This document shows, piece by piece, positions 7,431-16,207 of a stretch of DNA of 60,748 nt. The stretch is taken from NCBI GenBank assembly GCA_902826245.1, contig CADEEA010000013.1, positions 1-60,748 of the forward strand, in the 5' to 3' direction. The stretch comes from an uncultured Alphaproteobacteria bacterium. GTDB taxonomy: Bacteria > Pseudomonadota > Alphaproteobacteria > Caulobacterales > Aquidulcibacteraceae. Below the pieces are notes generated by a model, which ran no database searches, was not told the DNA's origin, and saw only the letters and a program-made list of their open reading frames with translations. Positions within the stretch are counted from its first letter, which is position 1, and each line of letters opens with the position of its first letter. The translations under genes and the position numbers were made by a program.

Positions 7431-10403
7431 ATGGCCGATACCGCCCGCTCCCGCGCCAACCAAGCGCTTGCCGAAACGAGTTTCCTCTCCGGCGCGAACG
7501 CGACGTTCGTGGAGGAGATGGCGGCGCGGTATTTGGCTGACCCGAGTTCCATCGATCCCTCCTGGCGCGCGTTCTTCGAGGCAGTGCGCGAGAACCCGCA
7601 AGCGGTGCGCGCGGCGGTTGAGGGACCGTCCTGGTATCGCGCCGAACTGGCGCAGCCGAAGACGACCGAGACCACGCGGCTGCTGGACGGCGATTGGGAC
7701 GGTTTGCGCCAGAATCTGGAACGCAAAGTCGCCGCGAGACTGCCGGCGGCATCGGGGCAAGATGTACAACAAGCGGCGCGCGACTCTGTGCGCGCCCTGA
7801 TGTTGATCCGCGCGTATCGCACGCGCGGGCATCTAGCGGCCACACTCGATCCGCTCGGCATGGAAGCGCGCCCCGCTGCGCCGGAGCTCGATCCCGTATC
7901 GCACGGCTTTGGCCCGAACGATCTCGACCGGCCAATCTTCATCGACGGCGTGCTGGGCCTCGAGACCGCGACCATCAACGAGATGTTGGCCATTCTGCGC
8001 CGCACTTATTGCGCCAATGTCGGCGTCGAGTTCATGCACATCACCGATCCGGCTGAGAAAAGCTGGATCCAGGAGCGCATCGAGGGGCCTGACAAGGGCG
8101 TGTCTTTCACGCCCGAGGGCAAGCGCTCGATCCTGAAGAAGCTGATCGAGGGCGAGAGCTTCGAGAAGTTCGTACACAAGCGGCACCCCGGCACAAAACG
8201 CTTCGGACTCGATGGTGGCGAAGCCATGATCCCGGCGCTCGAACAGATCATCAAGCGCGGCGGCGCGATGGGCGTTGAAGAAATCATCTTCGGCATGGCC
8301 CACCGCGGGCGCTTGAATGTGCTCGCGGCGGTGATGGGAAAACCATATCGCGCGATCTTCCATGAATTCCAGGGCGGCTCGGCGACGCCGGACGATGTGC
8401 TTGGCTCTGGCGATGTGAAGTATCACCTCGGCGCGTCCTCCGATCGCGCCTTCGACGGCAACAACGTGCACTTGTCGCTCACCGCTAATCCGAGCCACCT
8501 CGAAATCGTAAACCCGGTGGTGCTTGGCAAGGCGCGCGCGAAACAAGCGAAGAACGCAAATTGGACCGAGGACGGCCAAGCGCTGCACGATCTGCGCGCG
8601 CGCGTTATGCCGCTTCTGATCCATGGCGACGCGGCGTTCGCGGGGCAGGGTGTGGTGGCGGAGTGCTTCGCGCTCTCGGGGCTGCGCGGCTATCGCACCG
8701 GCGGGACCATGCATTTCATTATCAACAACCAGATCGGCTTTACCACCGCGCCGCACTTCTCGCGCTCTTCGCCGTATCCAAGCGATGTCGCCTTGATGGT
8801 GCAGGCGCCGATCTTCCATGTGAATGGCGACGATCCGGAATCGGTGGTCTATGCCGCGAAGGTCGCTACCGAGTATCGCCAGATTTTCGGCAAGGACGTG
8901 GTGATCGATATGTTCTGCTATCGCCGCTTCGGTCACAACGAGGGCGACGACCCGACCATGACGCAGCCGATCATGTATCGGCGCATCAAGGATCAACCCA
9001 CGACGCTGTCTCTTTATTCCGATCGGCTGGCGCGCGACGGCGTGGCGAGCCAGGCGGAGATCGATTCCTGGCAAGACGAGTTCAACGCATTCCTGGATCG
9101 CGAGTTCGAGTCGGGCCGTGATTTTCGCGCGAACAAGGCCGACTGGCTCGACGGCGTGTGGTCGGGTTTCGCGTTGCCGGACGACGACGACCGTCGCGGG
9201 AAGACCGAAGCGCCGCTGGACAAATTGCGCGCGCTTGGCCGGCGCATCACCGAGCTGCCCCGTGATTTCGACATGCACAAGACCGTGCAGCGCGTCGTGG
9301 AAACGCGACGCAGGGCCGTTGACGAGGGCGCCGGCGTGGATTGGGCGTTGGCGGAGCATTTGGCGTTTGCCACGCTACTGGACGAAGGCTTCAACGTCCG
9401 CCTTTCAGGCCAGGATTCCTGCCGTGGCACCTTCAGCCAGCGCCACTCCCACTTCATCGATCAGACCACCGAGGCGCGTTACACGCCGCTCAACAATCTA
9501 CGCAGCGGGCAGGCGCATTATGAAGTGATCGACTCGCTACTCAGCGAGGAAGCGGTGCTTGGCTTTGAGTACGGCTACACACTGGCCGAGCCGAAGACGC
9601 TGACGCTCTGGGAGGCGCAATTCGGCGACTTCGTGAACGGCGCGCAGGTGGTGATCGATCAATTCATCTCCTCGGGCGAGCGCAAATGGCTGCGCATGTC
9701 GGGCTTGGTGATGCTGCTGCCGCACGGCTACGAAGGGCAGGGGCCGGAACACTCCTCGGCGCGGGTGGAGCGCTTCCTGCAGCAATGCGCCGAAGACAAC
9801 ATGCAAGTGGTCAATTGCACCACGCCGGCCAATTATTTCCACGCGCTGCGCCGGCAGCTGCACCGCGATTTCAGGAAGCCGCTGGTGGTATTCACGCCGA
9901 AGTCGCTGTTGCGGCACAAGAAATGTGTCTCCACCTTCGCGGACATGGGCGAAGGCTCGTCCTTCCATCGCGTGCTCTGGGACGACGCACAGACGCAAAA
10001 CGGCAAAACAACGATCAGGCTGAAACCCGACAGCGAAATTCGCCGAGTAGTACTCAGCGCCGGCAAGGTCTATTACGATTTGCTCGATGAACGTGAAAAG
10101 CGCGGTCGTGAGGATGTGTATTTGCTGCGGCTGGAGCAATTCTATCCTTGGCCGATGAAGTCGATAATTGCCGAGCTCGCGCGGTTTCCGAACGCGGAAT
10201 TGGTTTGGTGCCAGGAAGAGCCGAAAAACATGGGCGGCTGGAGCTTCGCCGATCCCTGGTTGGAGCTGACGCTGGAAAAACTTAGCGTGAAATCCAAACG
10301 GGCGCGCTACGCGGGCCGGCCCGCGACGGCGTCCACCGCAGCGGGGCAGATGAGCAAGCATTTGAGAGAGCTTGAAGCGTTTCTGGAACAGGCGCTCGGA
10401 TGA
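7431..10403 (+). CDS. sucA: 2-oxoglutarate dehydrogenase E1 component
   Basis: This 990-residue thiamine-diphosphate decarboxylase is the entry enzyme of the oxoglutarate dehydrogenase complex. The N-terminal E2-binding segment (ANATFVEEMAARYLADPSSI) is followed by the active-site region GMAHRGRLNVLAAVMGKPYR, the ThDP/Mg motif GDAAFAGQGVVAE with INNQIGFTT, and the pyrimidine-domain motif HGYEGQGPEHSSARVERFLQ. Length is normal. The final bases ATGA overlap the start of a small GFA-like gene. Confidence 0.97.
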   Translation: MADTARSRANQALAETSFLSGANATFVEEMAARYLADPSSIDPSWRAFFEAVRENPQAVRAAVEGPSWYRAELAQPKTTETTRLLDGDWDGLRQNLERKVAARLPAASGQDVQQAARDSVRALMLIRAYRTRGHLAATLDPLGMEARPAAPELDPVSHGFGPNDLDRPIFIDGVLGLETATINEMLAILRRTYCANVGVEFMHITDPAEKSWIQERIEGPDKGVSFTPEGKRSILKKLIEGESFEKFVHKRHPGTKRFGLDGGEAMIPALEQIIKRGGAMGVEEIIFGMAHRGRLNVLAAVMGKPYRAIFHEFQGGSATPDDVLGSGDVKYHLGASSDRAFDGNNVHLSLTANPSHLEIVNPVVLGKARAKQAKNANWTEDGQALHDLRARVMPLLIHGDAAFAGQGVVAECFALSGLRGYRTGGTMHFIINNQIGFTTAPHFSRSSPYPSDVALMVQAPIFHVNGDDPESVVYAAKVATEYRQIFGKDVVIDMFCYRRFGHNEGDDPTMTQPIMYRRIKDQPTTLSLYSDRLARDGVASQAEIDSWQDEFNAFLDREFESGRDFRANKADWLDGVWSGFALPDDDDRRGKTEAPLDKLRALGRRITELPRDFDMHKTVQRVVETRRRAVDEGAGVDWALAEHLAFATLLDEGFNVRLSGQDSCRGTFSQRHSHFIDQTTEARYTPLNNLRSGQAHYEVIDSLLSEEAVLGFEYGYTLAEPKTLTLWEAQFGDFVNGAQVVIDQFISSGERKWLRMSGLVMLLPHGYEGQGPEHSSARVERFLQQCAEDNMQVVNCTTPANYFHALRRQLHRDFRKPLVVFTPKSLLRHKKCVSTFADMGEGSSFHRVLWDDAQTQNGKTTIRLKPDSEIRRVVLSAGKVYYDLLDEREKRGREDVYLLRLEQFYPWPMKSIIAELARFPNAELVWCQEEPKNMGGWSFADPWLELTLEKLSVKSKRARYAGRPATASTAAGQMSKHLRELEAFLEQALG

Positions 10404-10810
10404 GTATTGTCAGCGCCTCCTGCCATTGCGGCGCCGTCCGTTTCGAAGCGGAGGAGCCTGAGTGGGTGCTCGACTGCAATTGCTCGCATTGCCGGCTCTA
10501 TGGCGGGCTCTGGGCCTATTATCCGCAGCGCGAGGTTAGGTTCGCCAGCAAACCCGACACCCTCGTCTACATGTGGGGCGATCGGGAATTGGAGTTTCAC
10601 CATTGCCGCACCTGTGGCTGTGCGACGCACTGGACAGAGCTTGGCAACGACGACGCGGAACGGATCGCCGTCAACGCACGCCTCATGCGCGGGCTCGACC
10701 CCAAGCGCGTGCGACTCGTACAGAAGAATAATGGCAATGACGGCGTGTTCTGGACCAAAACCGATTCACCTGTACTGCCCAGCCACGATGCACCCACCAA
10801 CACGACTTGA
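10400..10810 (+). CDS. GFA-like zinc-binding protein
   Basis: This 136-residue protein overlaps the sucA stop by four bases. It has the cysteine pattern of the GFA (glutathione-dependent formaldehyde-activating enzyme-like, Mss4-fold) family: SCHCGAVRFEAEEP, CNCSHCRLYG and later HHCRTCGCATHW. These cysteines bind zinc in relatives. Most GFA-like proteins have no proven formaldehyde role, so no substrate is assigned. It is probably co-translated with sucA. Confidence 0.85.
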   Translation: MSIVSASCHCGAVRFEAEEPEWVLDCNCSHCRLYGGLWAYYPQREVRFASKPDTLVYMWGDRELEFHHCRTCGCATHWTELGNDDAERIAVNARLMRGLDPKRVRLVQKNNGNDGVFWTKTDSPVLPSHDAPTNTT

Positions 10811-10820
10811 GATGAGAAAT

Positions 10821-10933
10821 CACCCCACCCATCCCGGATTGCGCGTAGCGCAAGTCCGGGGCCCAAGATCACGAGCGCTTGTGTTTATGGGCCCCGGGCT
10901 CGCCGCTGCGCGGCGCCCCGGGGATGGGTGTTT
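10821..10933. repeat. Composite palindromic intergenic element, copy 1 (before sucB)
   Basis: The element runs from CACCCCACCCATCCCGGA to GGGATGGGTG, whose ends are complementary. Inside are two sub-hairpins (GCGCGTAGCGC and CGCTGCGCGGCG) around a core GATCACGAGCGCTTGTGTTT. The same architecture recurs at 12178-12283. It ends about 27 bases before the sucB start. An ATG at 10879 in frame with sucB lies inside the element and is not the start. Confidence 0.75.
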
Positions 10934-10959
10934 CACCGCTTCACCGGGAGTACCAGAGC

Positions 10960-12159
10960 GTGACAGACATTGTAGTACCAACGCTTGGCGAAAGCGTCAG
11001 CGAAGCCACCGTCGCCAAATGGCTGAAGAAGGCCGGCGATTCCGTGCGCAAGGACGAGACGCTGGTGGAGTTGGAAACGGATAAGGTCTCCGTCGAAGTG
11101 TCGGCGCCGGAAGCCGGCACGCTTACGGATGTGGTGGCCCAGGTGGGCGCGACGGTGGGCATTGGCGCGCTCCTCGGCCGCATGGGCGCCGCAGGCACGC
11201 AACCGAGCGCGCCGCCGCCAAGCACTCCGAGCGTCGAAGCGCCCAAGCCGGCCGCGCAGCCAGCGGTGAGCAATGGTGCGTCCAGGCAAGCGCCGCCATC
11301 GGTGCAGCGCATCGCCGCGGAAGGCGGCATCGACGTATCGGCGATGGCCGGCAGCGGCAAGGAAGGCCGGCTCACCAAGTCCGACGCGCTGGCCATCATC
11401 GAACAACGCGCAACCGCTCCAGTCGCTAAGCCGCCCGTGGCGCCGCCGCGCGTGCTCGGCCCCCGCGAGGAGCGGGTGAAGATGACGCGCTTGCGCACCA
11501 CGATCGCGCGCCGCTTGAAGGAGGCGCAAAACACCGCCGCGATGCTCACCACCTTCAACGAAGCCGACATGTCGGCGGTGATGGCGGCGCGGCAGAAATA
11601 CAAGGACGTGTTCGAGAAGAAGCACGGCGTGAAGCTTGGATTCATGAGCTTCTTCGTGAAGGCGTGCATCGCCGCGTTGAAGGAAATTCCCAACGTCAAT
11701 GCCGAGATCGACGGCGAGGAGATCATCTACAAGAATTTCTACGATATCGGCATCGCCGTGGGCACCGATCGCGGGCTGGTGGTGCCGGTCGTGCGCGACG
11801 CCGATCACAAAAGCATGGCCGATATCGAGCGCGAAATTACCGAACTCGGGCTAAAGGCGCGCGATGGGCATCTGAAGCTCGAAGACCTGCAGGGCGCGAC
11901 CTTCACCATCTCCAATGGCGGCATCTACGGCTCGCTAATGTCGACGCCGATCCTCAACGCCCCGCAATCGGGCATTCTCGGGATGCACAAAATCCAGGAG
12001 CGGCCGATCGTGGTCGACAAGCAGATCGTCATCCGCCCGATGATGTACCTCGCGCTCAGCTACGATCACCGCATCGTCGACGGCAAGGAAGCGGTGACGT
12101 TCCTGGTGCGGGTGAAGGAGGGGCTGGAGGATCCGGAGCGGATGCTGTTGGATTTGTGA
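10960..12159 (+). CDS. sucB: 2-oxoglutarate dehydrogenase E2, dihydrolipoamide succinyltransferase
   Basis: This 399-residue E2 starts at GTG 10960 ([15 protein letters not shown]), with GGGAG ten bases upstream. The lipoyl domain carries the lipoylated lysine K42 in [15 protein letters not shown] Pro/Ala-rich linker leads to the peripheral subunit-binding domain ([20 protein letters not shown]) and then the catalytic acyltransferase domain, which ends with the active-site [16 protein letters not shown]. Only one lipoyl domain is present, as expected for SucB. It transfers succinyl groups from E1 to CoA. Confidence 0.97.
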   Translation: MTDIVVPTLGESVSEATVAKWLKKAGDSVRKDETLVELETDKVSVEVSAPEAGTLTDVVAQVGATVGIGALLGRMGAAGTQPSAPPPSTPSVEAPKPAAQPAVSNGASRQAPPSVQRIAAEGGIDVSAMAGSGKEGRLTKSDALAIIEQRATAPVAKPPVAPPRVLGPREERVKMTRLRTTIARRLKEAQNTAAMLTTFNEADMSAVMAARQKYKDVFEKKHGVKLGFMSFFVKACIAALKEIPNVNAEIDGEEIIYKNFYDIGIAVGTDRGLVVPVVRDADHKSMADIEREITELGLKARDGHLKLEDLQGATFTISNGGIYGSLMSTPILNAPQSGILGMHKIQERPIVVDKQIVIRPMMYLALSYDHRIVDGKEAVTFLVRVKEGLEDPERMLLDL

Positions 12160-12177
12160 GGGCAAGCCACCTCCAAC

Positions 12178-12283
12178 CACCCATCCCCGGATGAATGCGC
12201 AGCATTCAGTCCGGGGCCTAGGATCACGAACTGATCGTGTTTATGGGTCCCGGACTTCGCTCCGCGAATCCGGGAGTGGGTGT
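12178..12283. repeat. Composite palindromic intergenic element, copy 2 (after sucB)
   Basis: This copy has the same architecture and core as 10821-10933: CACCCATCCCCGGA, a hairpin GAATGCGCAGCATTC, AGTCCGGGGCC, GATCACGAACTGATCGTG, GGGTCCCGGACT, a second hairpin CGCTCCGCG, and a terminal GGGAGTGGGTG. The sub-hairpin sequences differ from copy 1 while pairing is kept. It sits between sucB and a convergent gene, and could also end transcription. Confidence 0.75.
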
Positions 12284-12312
12284 TGACGTGATTCAATTAG
12301 GAAACACAGATT

Positions 12313-12690
12313 CTACCCCTTCTTCTCCCTATGCAGCACCGTCATCGCCAGGCCCAACAGCGAAACGCCAAGCAGCGCCCCGATCAGCGCGAGCAGCGCG
12401 GTCGGCGTCACCGTGTCGGTGAAGTCCGAGCCCGCGCCAGCCTGCTCCCAGGTCAGCGCGACCGCCATCCAGGCCATGCCGGCGGTGAAACCCCAGCCGC
12501 CGCAGAGCAGGCGCAGCCCGCCTGATTGCTGGCGCAGTGTGCGCAACCCGCCCAGCAGCAGCATCGCCGCCGCCAGATAGTCCACCACGAAGAATGGCCA
12601 GGGCTGCCAATCGCCCCAGTTGAGCCAAGTCTCGGCTACCGCCAGGATGGACCCTGTCGCCAATGCCAGCAGCGCACTCGTCCGCCCCAT
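12313..12690 (-). CDS. Hypothetical membrane protein
   Basis: This 125-residue protein has four hydrophobic segments (LLALATGSILAVAETWL, FFVVDYLAAAMLLLGGL, WGFTAGMAWMAVALT, LLALIGALLGVSLLGLAM). Start ATG 12690 was preferred over a longer frame because GAGGAG lies six bases upstream. No family was recognised. It is convergent with sucB across the repeat at 12178. Confidence 0.65.
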   Translation of the reverse strand: MGRTSALLALATGSILAVAETWLNWGDWQPWPFFVVDYLAAAMLLLGGLRTLRQQSGGLRLLCGGWGFTAGMAWMAVALTWEQAGAGSDFTDTVTPTALLALIGALLGVSLLGLAMTVLHREKKG

Positions 12691-12811
12691 TGCACGCTCC
12701 TCCGATGGCTGGATTTCAGCCAAAGGGCTGACTCCCGCCCTTGTCCATGTTTAATCTGCCCCGCCTGCCCCGGGAAAGTGGGACTTCGGGACGCGGGAGA
12801 GGGGACGTTTC

Positions 12812-13306
12812 ATGACTACCATTTTGCGCCTATTGGCGATCCTGGCGCTGCTTGCCTTGGCGTTTATCGTGTGGGCGGCGGCCCTGGCGGTGACCGCCAG
12901 CATCACGCCGCTACCGATCGATGTCGGCGCCATTGTCGGCGCGGACAATCTCGAAGTGCTGAAAAGCGTCACTTGGCCCGAAGCCGCGCTTTGGGGAGGA
13001 GCGGGGCTCTTCTTCCTTATTGCCTCGATCCGGCTGATGCGCCGCACCCAGGCCTGGTTCATGTGGCTTTTGGGCTTTGCCTGCCTGGTTGGGCGCTGGG
13101 TGCTTGGGCAGGGGGGGACCGAGCAAGCCCTCGCCGCGGTGAAGGCGCTCGATGCAAGCGCCTATCTGAAGCCCGCCGAATTGCTGGGCGATCTGACCGG
13201 ACTTGAAGTGCAGGTCGGACGCTTTGGCGTGATCCTGGTGCTCGGCTTGATCGTGCTGATCGTCGATATCGCCGACCGCGCGCATTGGAAGCGCGAGGAG
13301 GGGTGA
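12812..13306 (+). CDS. Hypothetical membrane protein
   Basis: This 164-residue protein has an N-terminal signal-anchor (MTTILRLLAILALLALAFIV), two central hydrophobic segments and a C-terminal one (FGVILVLGLIVLIVDIADRA). A GAGAGGGGACG run precedes ATG 12812. It sits between sucB and lpdA on their strand and could be in the same transcription unit. Its role is not recognisable. Confidence 0.6.
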   Translation: MTTILRLLAILALLALAFIVWAAALAVTASITPLPIDVGAIVGADNLEVLKSVTWPEAALWGGAGLFFLIASIRLMRRTQAWFMWLLGFACLVGRWVLGQGGTEQALAAVKALDASAYLKPAELLGDLTGLEVQVGRFGVILVLGLIVLIVDIADRAHWKREEG

Positions 13307-13367
13307 CAAGGTTGCCCGCAAGGGCGGCGTCGGTCCATAAGCTCCGCACGATTCCAGCGGAGCATGC

Positions 13368-14762
13368 ATGTACGATCTCGTCATTATCGGGGGCGGCCCT
13401 GGCGGCTATAATTGCGCCATTCGCGCCGGCCAGCTCGGGCTGAAAACCGCCATCATCGAGAAGCGTGGCAAGCTCGGCGGCACGTGCTTGAACGTGGGTT
13501 GCATACCCTCGAAGGCGCTCCTGCACGCCAGCGAATATTTCGAAGCGGCGAGCAAGACGTTCCCATCCATGGGCGTGCGCGTCACTGGGCTTTCGCTCGA
13601 TCTACCGCAGATGCTGAAGCAAAAGGATGATTCCGTCGACGGCCTTACCAAGGGCGTCGAATTCCTGATGAAGAAGAACAAGGTGGACTACATCAAGGGC
13701 GCGGGCCGCATCGTGTCCGCGGGAAGCGTCGAGGTCACCGCCATCGACGGGGCCAAGCAAATGCTTGAGACCAAGAACATCGTCATCGCCACCGGCTCCG
13801 TGCCGACCGATCTGCCCGGCCTCGCCATCGACGAAGAGCAGATCGTCACCTCGACGGGCGCGCTTTCCTTGCCGCAGGTTCCCGGCCGCATGGTGGTGGT
13901 CGGCGCCGGCGTTATTGGGTTGGAACTCGGCTCGGTGTGGCGGAGGCTCGGCGCGGATGTGACCGTGGTCGAATTCCTCGACCGCATCACGCCCGGCATG
14001 GACAACGAAATCTCCACCACCTTCCAGCGCGTGCTGAAGAAGCAGGGCATGAAGTTCGAGCTCGGCCACAAGGTCGCTGGCGTGGAGAAGACCGGCGGCG
14101 GGCTGCTGGTGTCCATCGAGCCGGCGAAAGGCGGCGCTGCGCGCGTGCTGGAAGCGGACGTGGTGCTCGTCGCCATCGGGCGCAAGCCGTTCACCACCAA
14201 TCTCGGACTCGAGAATGTAGGCGTGCGCTTCGATCAGCGCGGCTTCATCGAGACCAGTCATTTCAAGACCAATGTAGAAGGCATCTACGCCATCGGCGAT
14301 TGCACCCACGGGCCGATGCTGGCGCACAAAGCCGAGGAGGAGGGGATCGCGGTGGCGCAAGCGCTCGCTGGCAAATGGAGCCACGTCAATTACGACGTGA
14401 TCCCCAACGTGATCTACACCGATCCGGAAGTCGCCAGCGTTGGCAAAAGCGAGGAAGAGCTGAAGGCCGCGGGCGTTGAGTACAGAAGCGGCAAGTTCCC
14501 GTTCATGGCCAATTCGCGCGCGCGCACCAATCACGAGACCGAGGGCATGGTGAAGGTGCTGGAGGACGCTGCAACCAAGCGCGTCGTCGGCGTGCACATG
14601 GTCGGGTCTGGCGTCGGCGAAATGATCGGCGAGATTTGCGTGGCCATGGAATTCGGCGCCAGCGCCGAAGACATCGCCCGCACCTGCCACGCGCATCCGA
14701 CGATGTCCGAGGCCATCCGCGAAGCCGCGAAGGGCGTGGATGGATGGACGATGCAGGCGTGA
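13368..14762 (+). CDS. lpdA: Dihydrolipoyl dehydrogenase (E3)
   Basis: This 464-residue flavoprotein reoxidises the lipoyl groups of SucB. It shows the FAD motif [19 protein letters not shown], the redox disulfide Cys40/Cys45 in [13 protein letters not shown], the NAD-binding [18 protein letters not shown], the second FAD contact [20 protein letters not shown], and the catalytic His-Glu pair in [13 protein letters not shown]. Being last in the suc cluster, it is most likely the E3 of the oxoglutarate complex, though it may also serve pyruvate dehydrogenase. Confidence 0.97.
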   Translation: MYDLVIIGGGPGGYNCAIRAGQLGLKTAIIEKRGKLGGTCLNVGCIPSKALLHASEYFEAASKTFPSMGVRVTGLSLDLPQMLKQKDDSVDGLTKGVEFLMKKNKVDYIKGAGRIVSAGSVEVTAIDGAKQMLETKNIVIATGSVPTDLPGLAIDEEQIVTSTGALSLPQVPGRMVVVGAGVIGLELGSVWRRLGADVTVVEFLDRITPGMDNEISTTFQRVLKKQGMKFELGHKVAGVEKTGGGLLVSIEPAKGGAARVLEADVVLVAIGRKPFTTNLGLENVGVRFDQRGFIETSHFKTNVEGIYAIGDCTHGPMLAHKAEEEGIAVAQALAGKWSHVNYDVIPNVIYTDPEVASVGKSEEELKAAGVEYRSGKFPFMANSRARTNHETEGMVKVLEDAATKRVVGVHMVGSGVGEMIGEICVAMEFGASAEDIARTCHAHPTMSEAIREAAKGVDGWTMQA

Positions 14763-14763
14763 G

Positions 14764-15468
14764 ATGGTCGTAATCGCGTCGGACGGACTGGGCTCTCAAG
14801 GTGTGCCAACAGAGTTGTTGGCCGCCTTCGTCGGAGCCGTGTTGGGTGGCCTCATCAGCCTTGGCACTACGTGGTATTTCAATCACGACGCTGAGCGGAA
14901 GAAGAATCTAGGCTTAGGTCTCAACGTCTTGCATAAGGTCCAACGAATAGCATCGACGGTGCAGCACGCACACGCCTACGTCTTGGAAGCGAAGGGAAAT
15001 GCTATCGACGGCAGGCTATCGGGAGCTTTGTTGCCAATTGTTGGCTTTCGAACGGAGCCCATCGATTTCGAGGCTGAAGAGTTGGCGATCTTCACGCTAA
15101 CGGGACGGGCTGATTTCACCCAGAAGTTACTGGACACAGCTTCGTTCCACAACTTGGTGGTAACGGCCATCAGCGAGTATTCCACTCGGCGGAACACCTA
15201 TGATGAAGAAATGAGTCGCGTTGGACCGGTGGTTGATCGAGGCGATGGCACGCGTCAAATAACGGTTGACAAACAAACGATGGATCGTCTGGCTCCGTCG
15301 ATTGCGAAACTAGAGGGCTTAGCGCAGCACCTGCTAAGGCTCACTACCGAGGGTCTGCCAATTGTCCTTGAGGTAGCCACCTCGGCACCAGGGAAACTTC
15401 GAGAGGCTCTGCGCGAACCAAAACTGGCCGTCGATCTCGTGTACGGGAAGCCTGGGGATGAGGGATAA
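14764..15468 (+). CDS. Hypothetical membrane-anchored protein
   Basis: This 234-residue protein starts at ATG 14764, one base after the lpdA stop. It has one N-terminal hydrophobic segment (ELLAAFVGAVLGGLISLGTTW) followed by a basic, mainly helical cytoplasmic part of about 190 residues. Codon use is less GC-rich at third positions than in lpdA (many AAT, TTG, ACT codons), which suggests a later arrival. No family was recognised. Its end lies one base upstream of the ABC transporter start. Confidence 0.55.
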   Translation: MVVIASDGLGSQGVPTELLAAFVGAVLGGLISLGTTWYFNHDAERKKNLGLGLNVLHKVQRIASTVQHAHAYVLEAKGNAIDGRLSGALLPIVGFRTEPIDFEAEELAIFTLTGRADFTQKLLDTASFHNLVVTAISEYSTRRNTYDEEMSRVGPVVDRGDGTRQITVDKQTMDRLAPSIAKLEGLAQHLLRLTTEGLPIVLEVATSAPGKLREALREPKLAVDLVYGKPGDEG

Positions 15469-15469
15469 C

Positions 15470-16207
15470 ATGACCCCCGCCCTCCACCTCCGCGCGCTCA
15501 CCAAGCGTTTCGGCGAAAAGATCGCCGTCGAGGCGCTCGATCTCGATGTGCGCGCCGGCGAACTGTACGCGCTGCTCGGCCCGAATGGCGCGGGCAAGAC
15601 CACGACTTTGCGTATGGTGGCGGGGCTCTTGAAGCCCGATTCCGGCGCGATTTCGGTGTTCGGCGTTGACGCGCTCGCCGATCCGATCGCGGCCAAGCGC
15701 ATCATCGCCTGGCTGCCGGACGAGCCGATGCTGTACGACAAGCTTACGGCTTGGGAGTATCTCGAATTCATCGCTGGCCTCTGGGGCGTTGCCGCCAAAG
15801 AAGCGCACGCTCGCGCCGAGGAATTACTGAAGCTGCTCGATCTCTGGGACCATCGCAACGAACGTTGCGAGGGTTTCTCGCGCGGCATGAAGCAGAAAAC
15901 CTCGCTGGCGGGCGCTTTGATCCACGACCCCAAATTGCTCATGCTCGACGAGCCGCTCACGGGGTTGGACGCCGCCATCGCCCGGCAGGTGAAGGATCTG
16001 CTCAGCGCCCGCGTGCGCGAAGGCGCAACGATCATCCTCACCACCCACATACTCGACGTCGCCGAGCGCATGGCCAAACGCATCGGCATCATCCAAAGCG
16101 GCAAGCTCTTGGCCGAGGGTACGCTGGCGGAATTGCGTGGGCGAGCAGGGGGCGGACAGGCGAGCCTCGAGGACGTGTATCTGCAATTGGTTGGGGCGGC
16201 GGCCTGA
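15470..16207 (+). CDS. ABC transporter ATP-binding protein
   Basis: The 245-residue ATPase shows Walker A GPNGAGKTT, a Q-loop variant at AWLPDEPMLYDKL, signature FSRGMKQK, Walker B LLMLDEPLTGLD and the H-loop TTH. ATG 15470 with GAGGGA just upstream was chosen over the overlapping ATG 15458. It belongs to the ABC-2 export branch (CcmA/NatA-like). It overlaps the permease gene by one base, so the two form a transporter; the substrate is unknown. Confidence 0.92.
   Translation: MTPALHLRALTKRFGEKIAVEALDLDVRAGELYALLGPNGAGKTTTLRMVAGLLKPDSGAISVFGVDALADPIAAKRIIAWLPDEPMLYDKLTAWEYLEFIAGLWGVAAKEAHARAEELLKLLDLWDHRNERCEGFSRGMKQKTSLAGALIHDPKLLMLDEPLTGLDAAIARQVKDLLSARVREGATIILTTHILDVAERMAKRIGIIQSGKLLAEGTLAELRGRAGGGQASLEDVYLQLVGAAA

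Noticed and set aside
7833..9359. 508-codon minus-strand ORF opposite sucA
   Set aside because: Antisense shadow with no motif and a His/Arg-rich composition typical of such shadows.
10879..10959. ATG at 10879 as start of sucB
   Set aside because: It lies inside the palindromic repeat; GTG 10960 gives the canonical E2 N-terminus and has a ribosome site.
15751..16206. Open frame extending the ABC permease upstream by 152 codons
   Set aside because: It is a shadow of the ATPase gene; the ATG at 16207 overlaps the ATPase stop in the usual TGATG fashion and starts the membrane protein.
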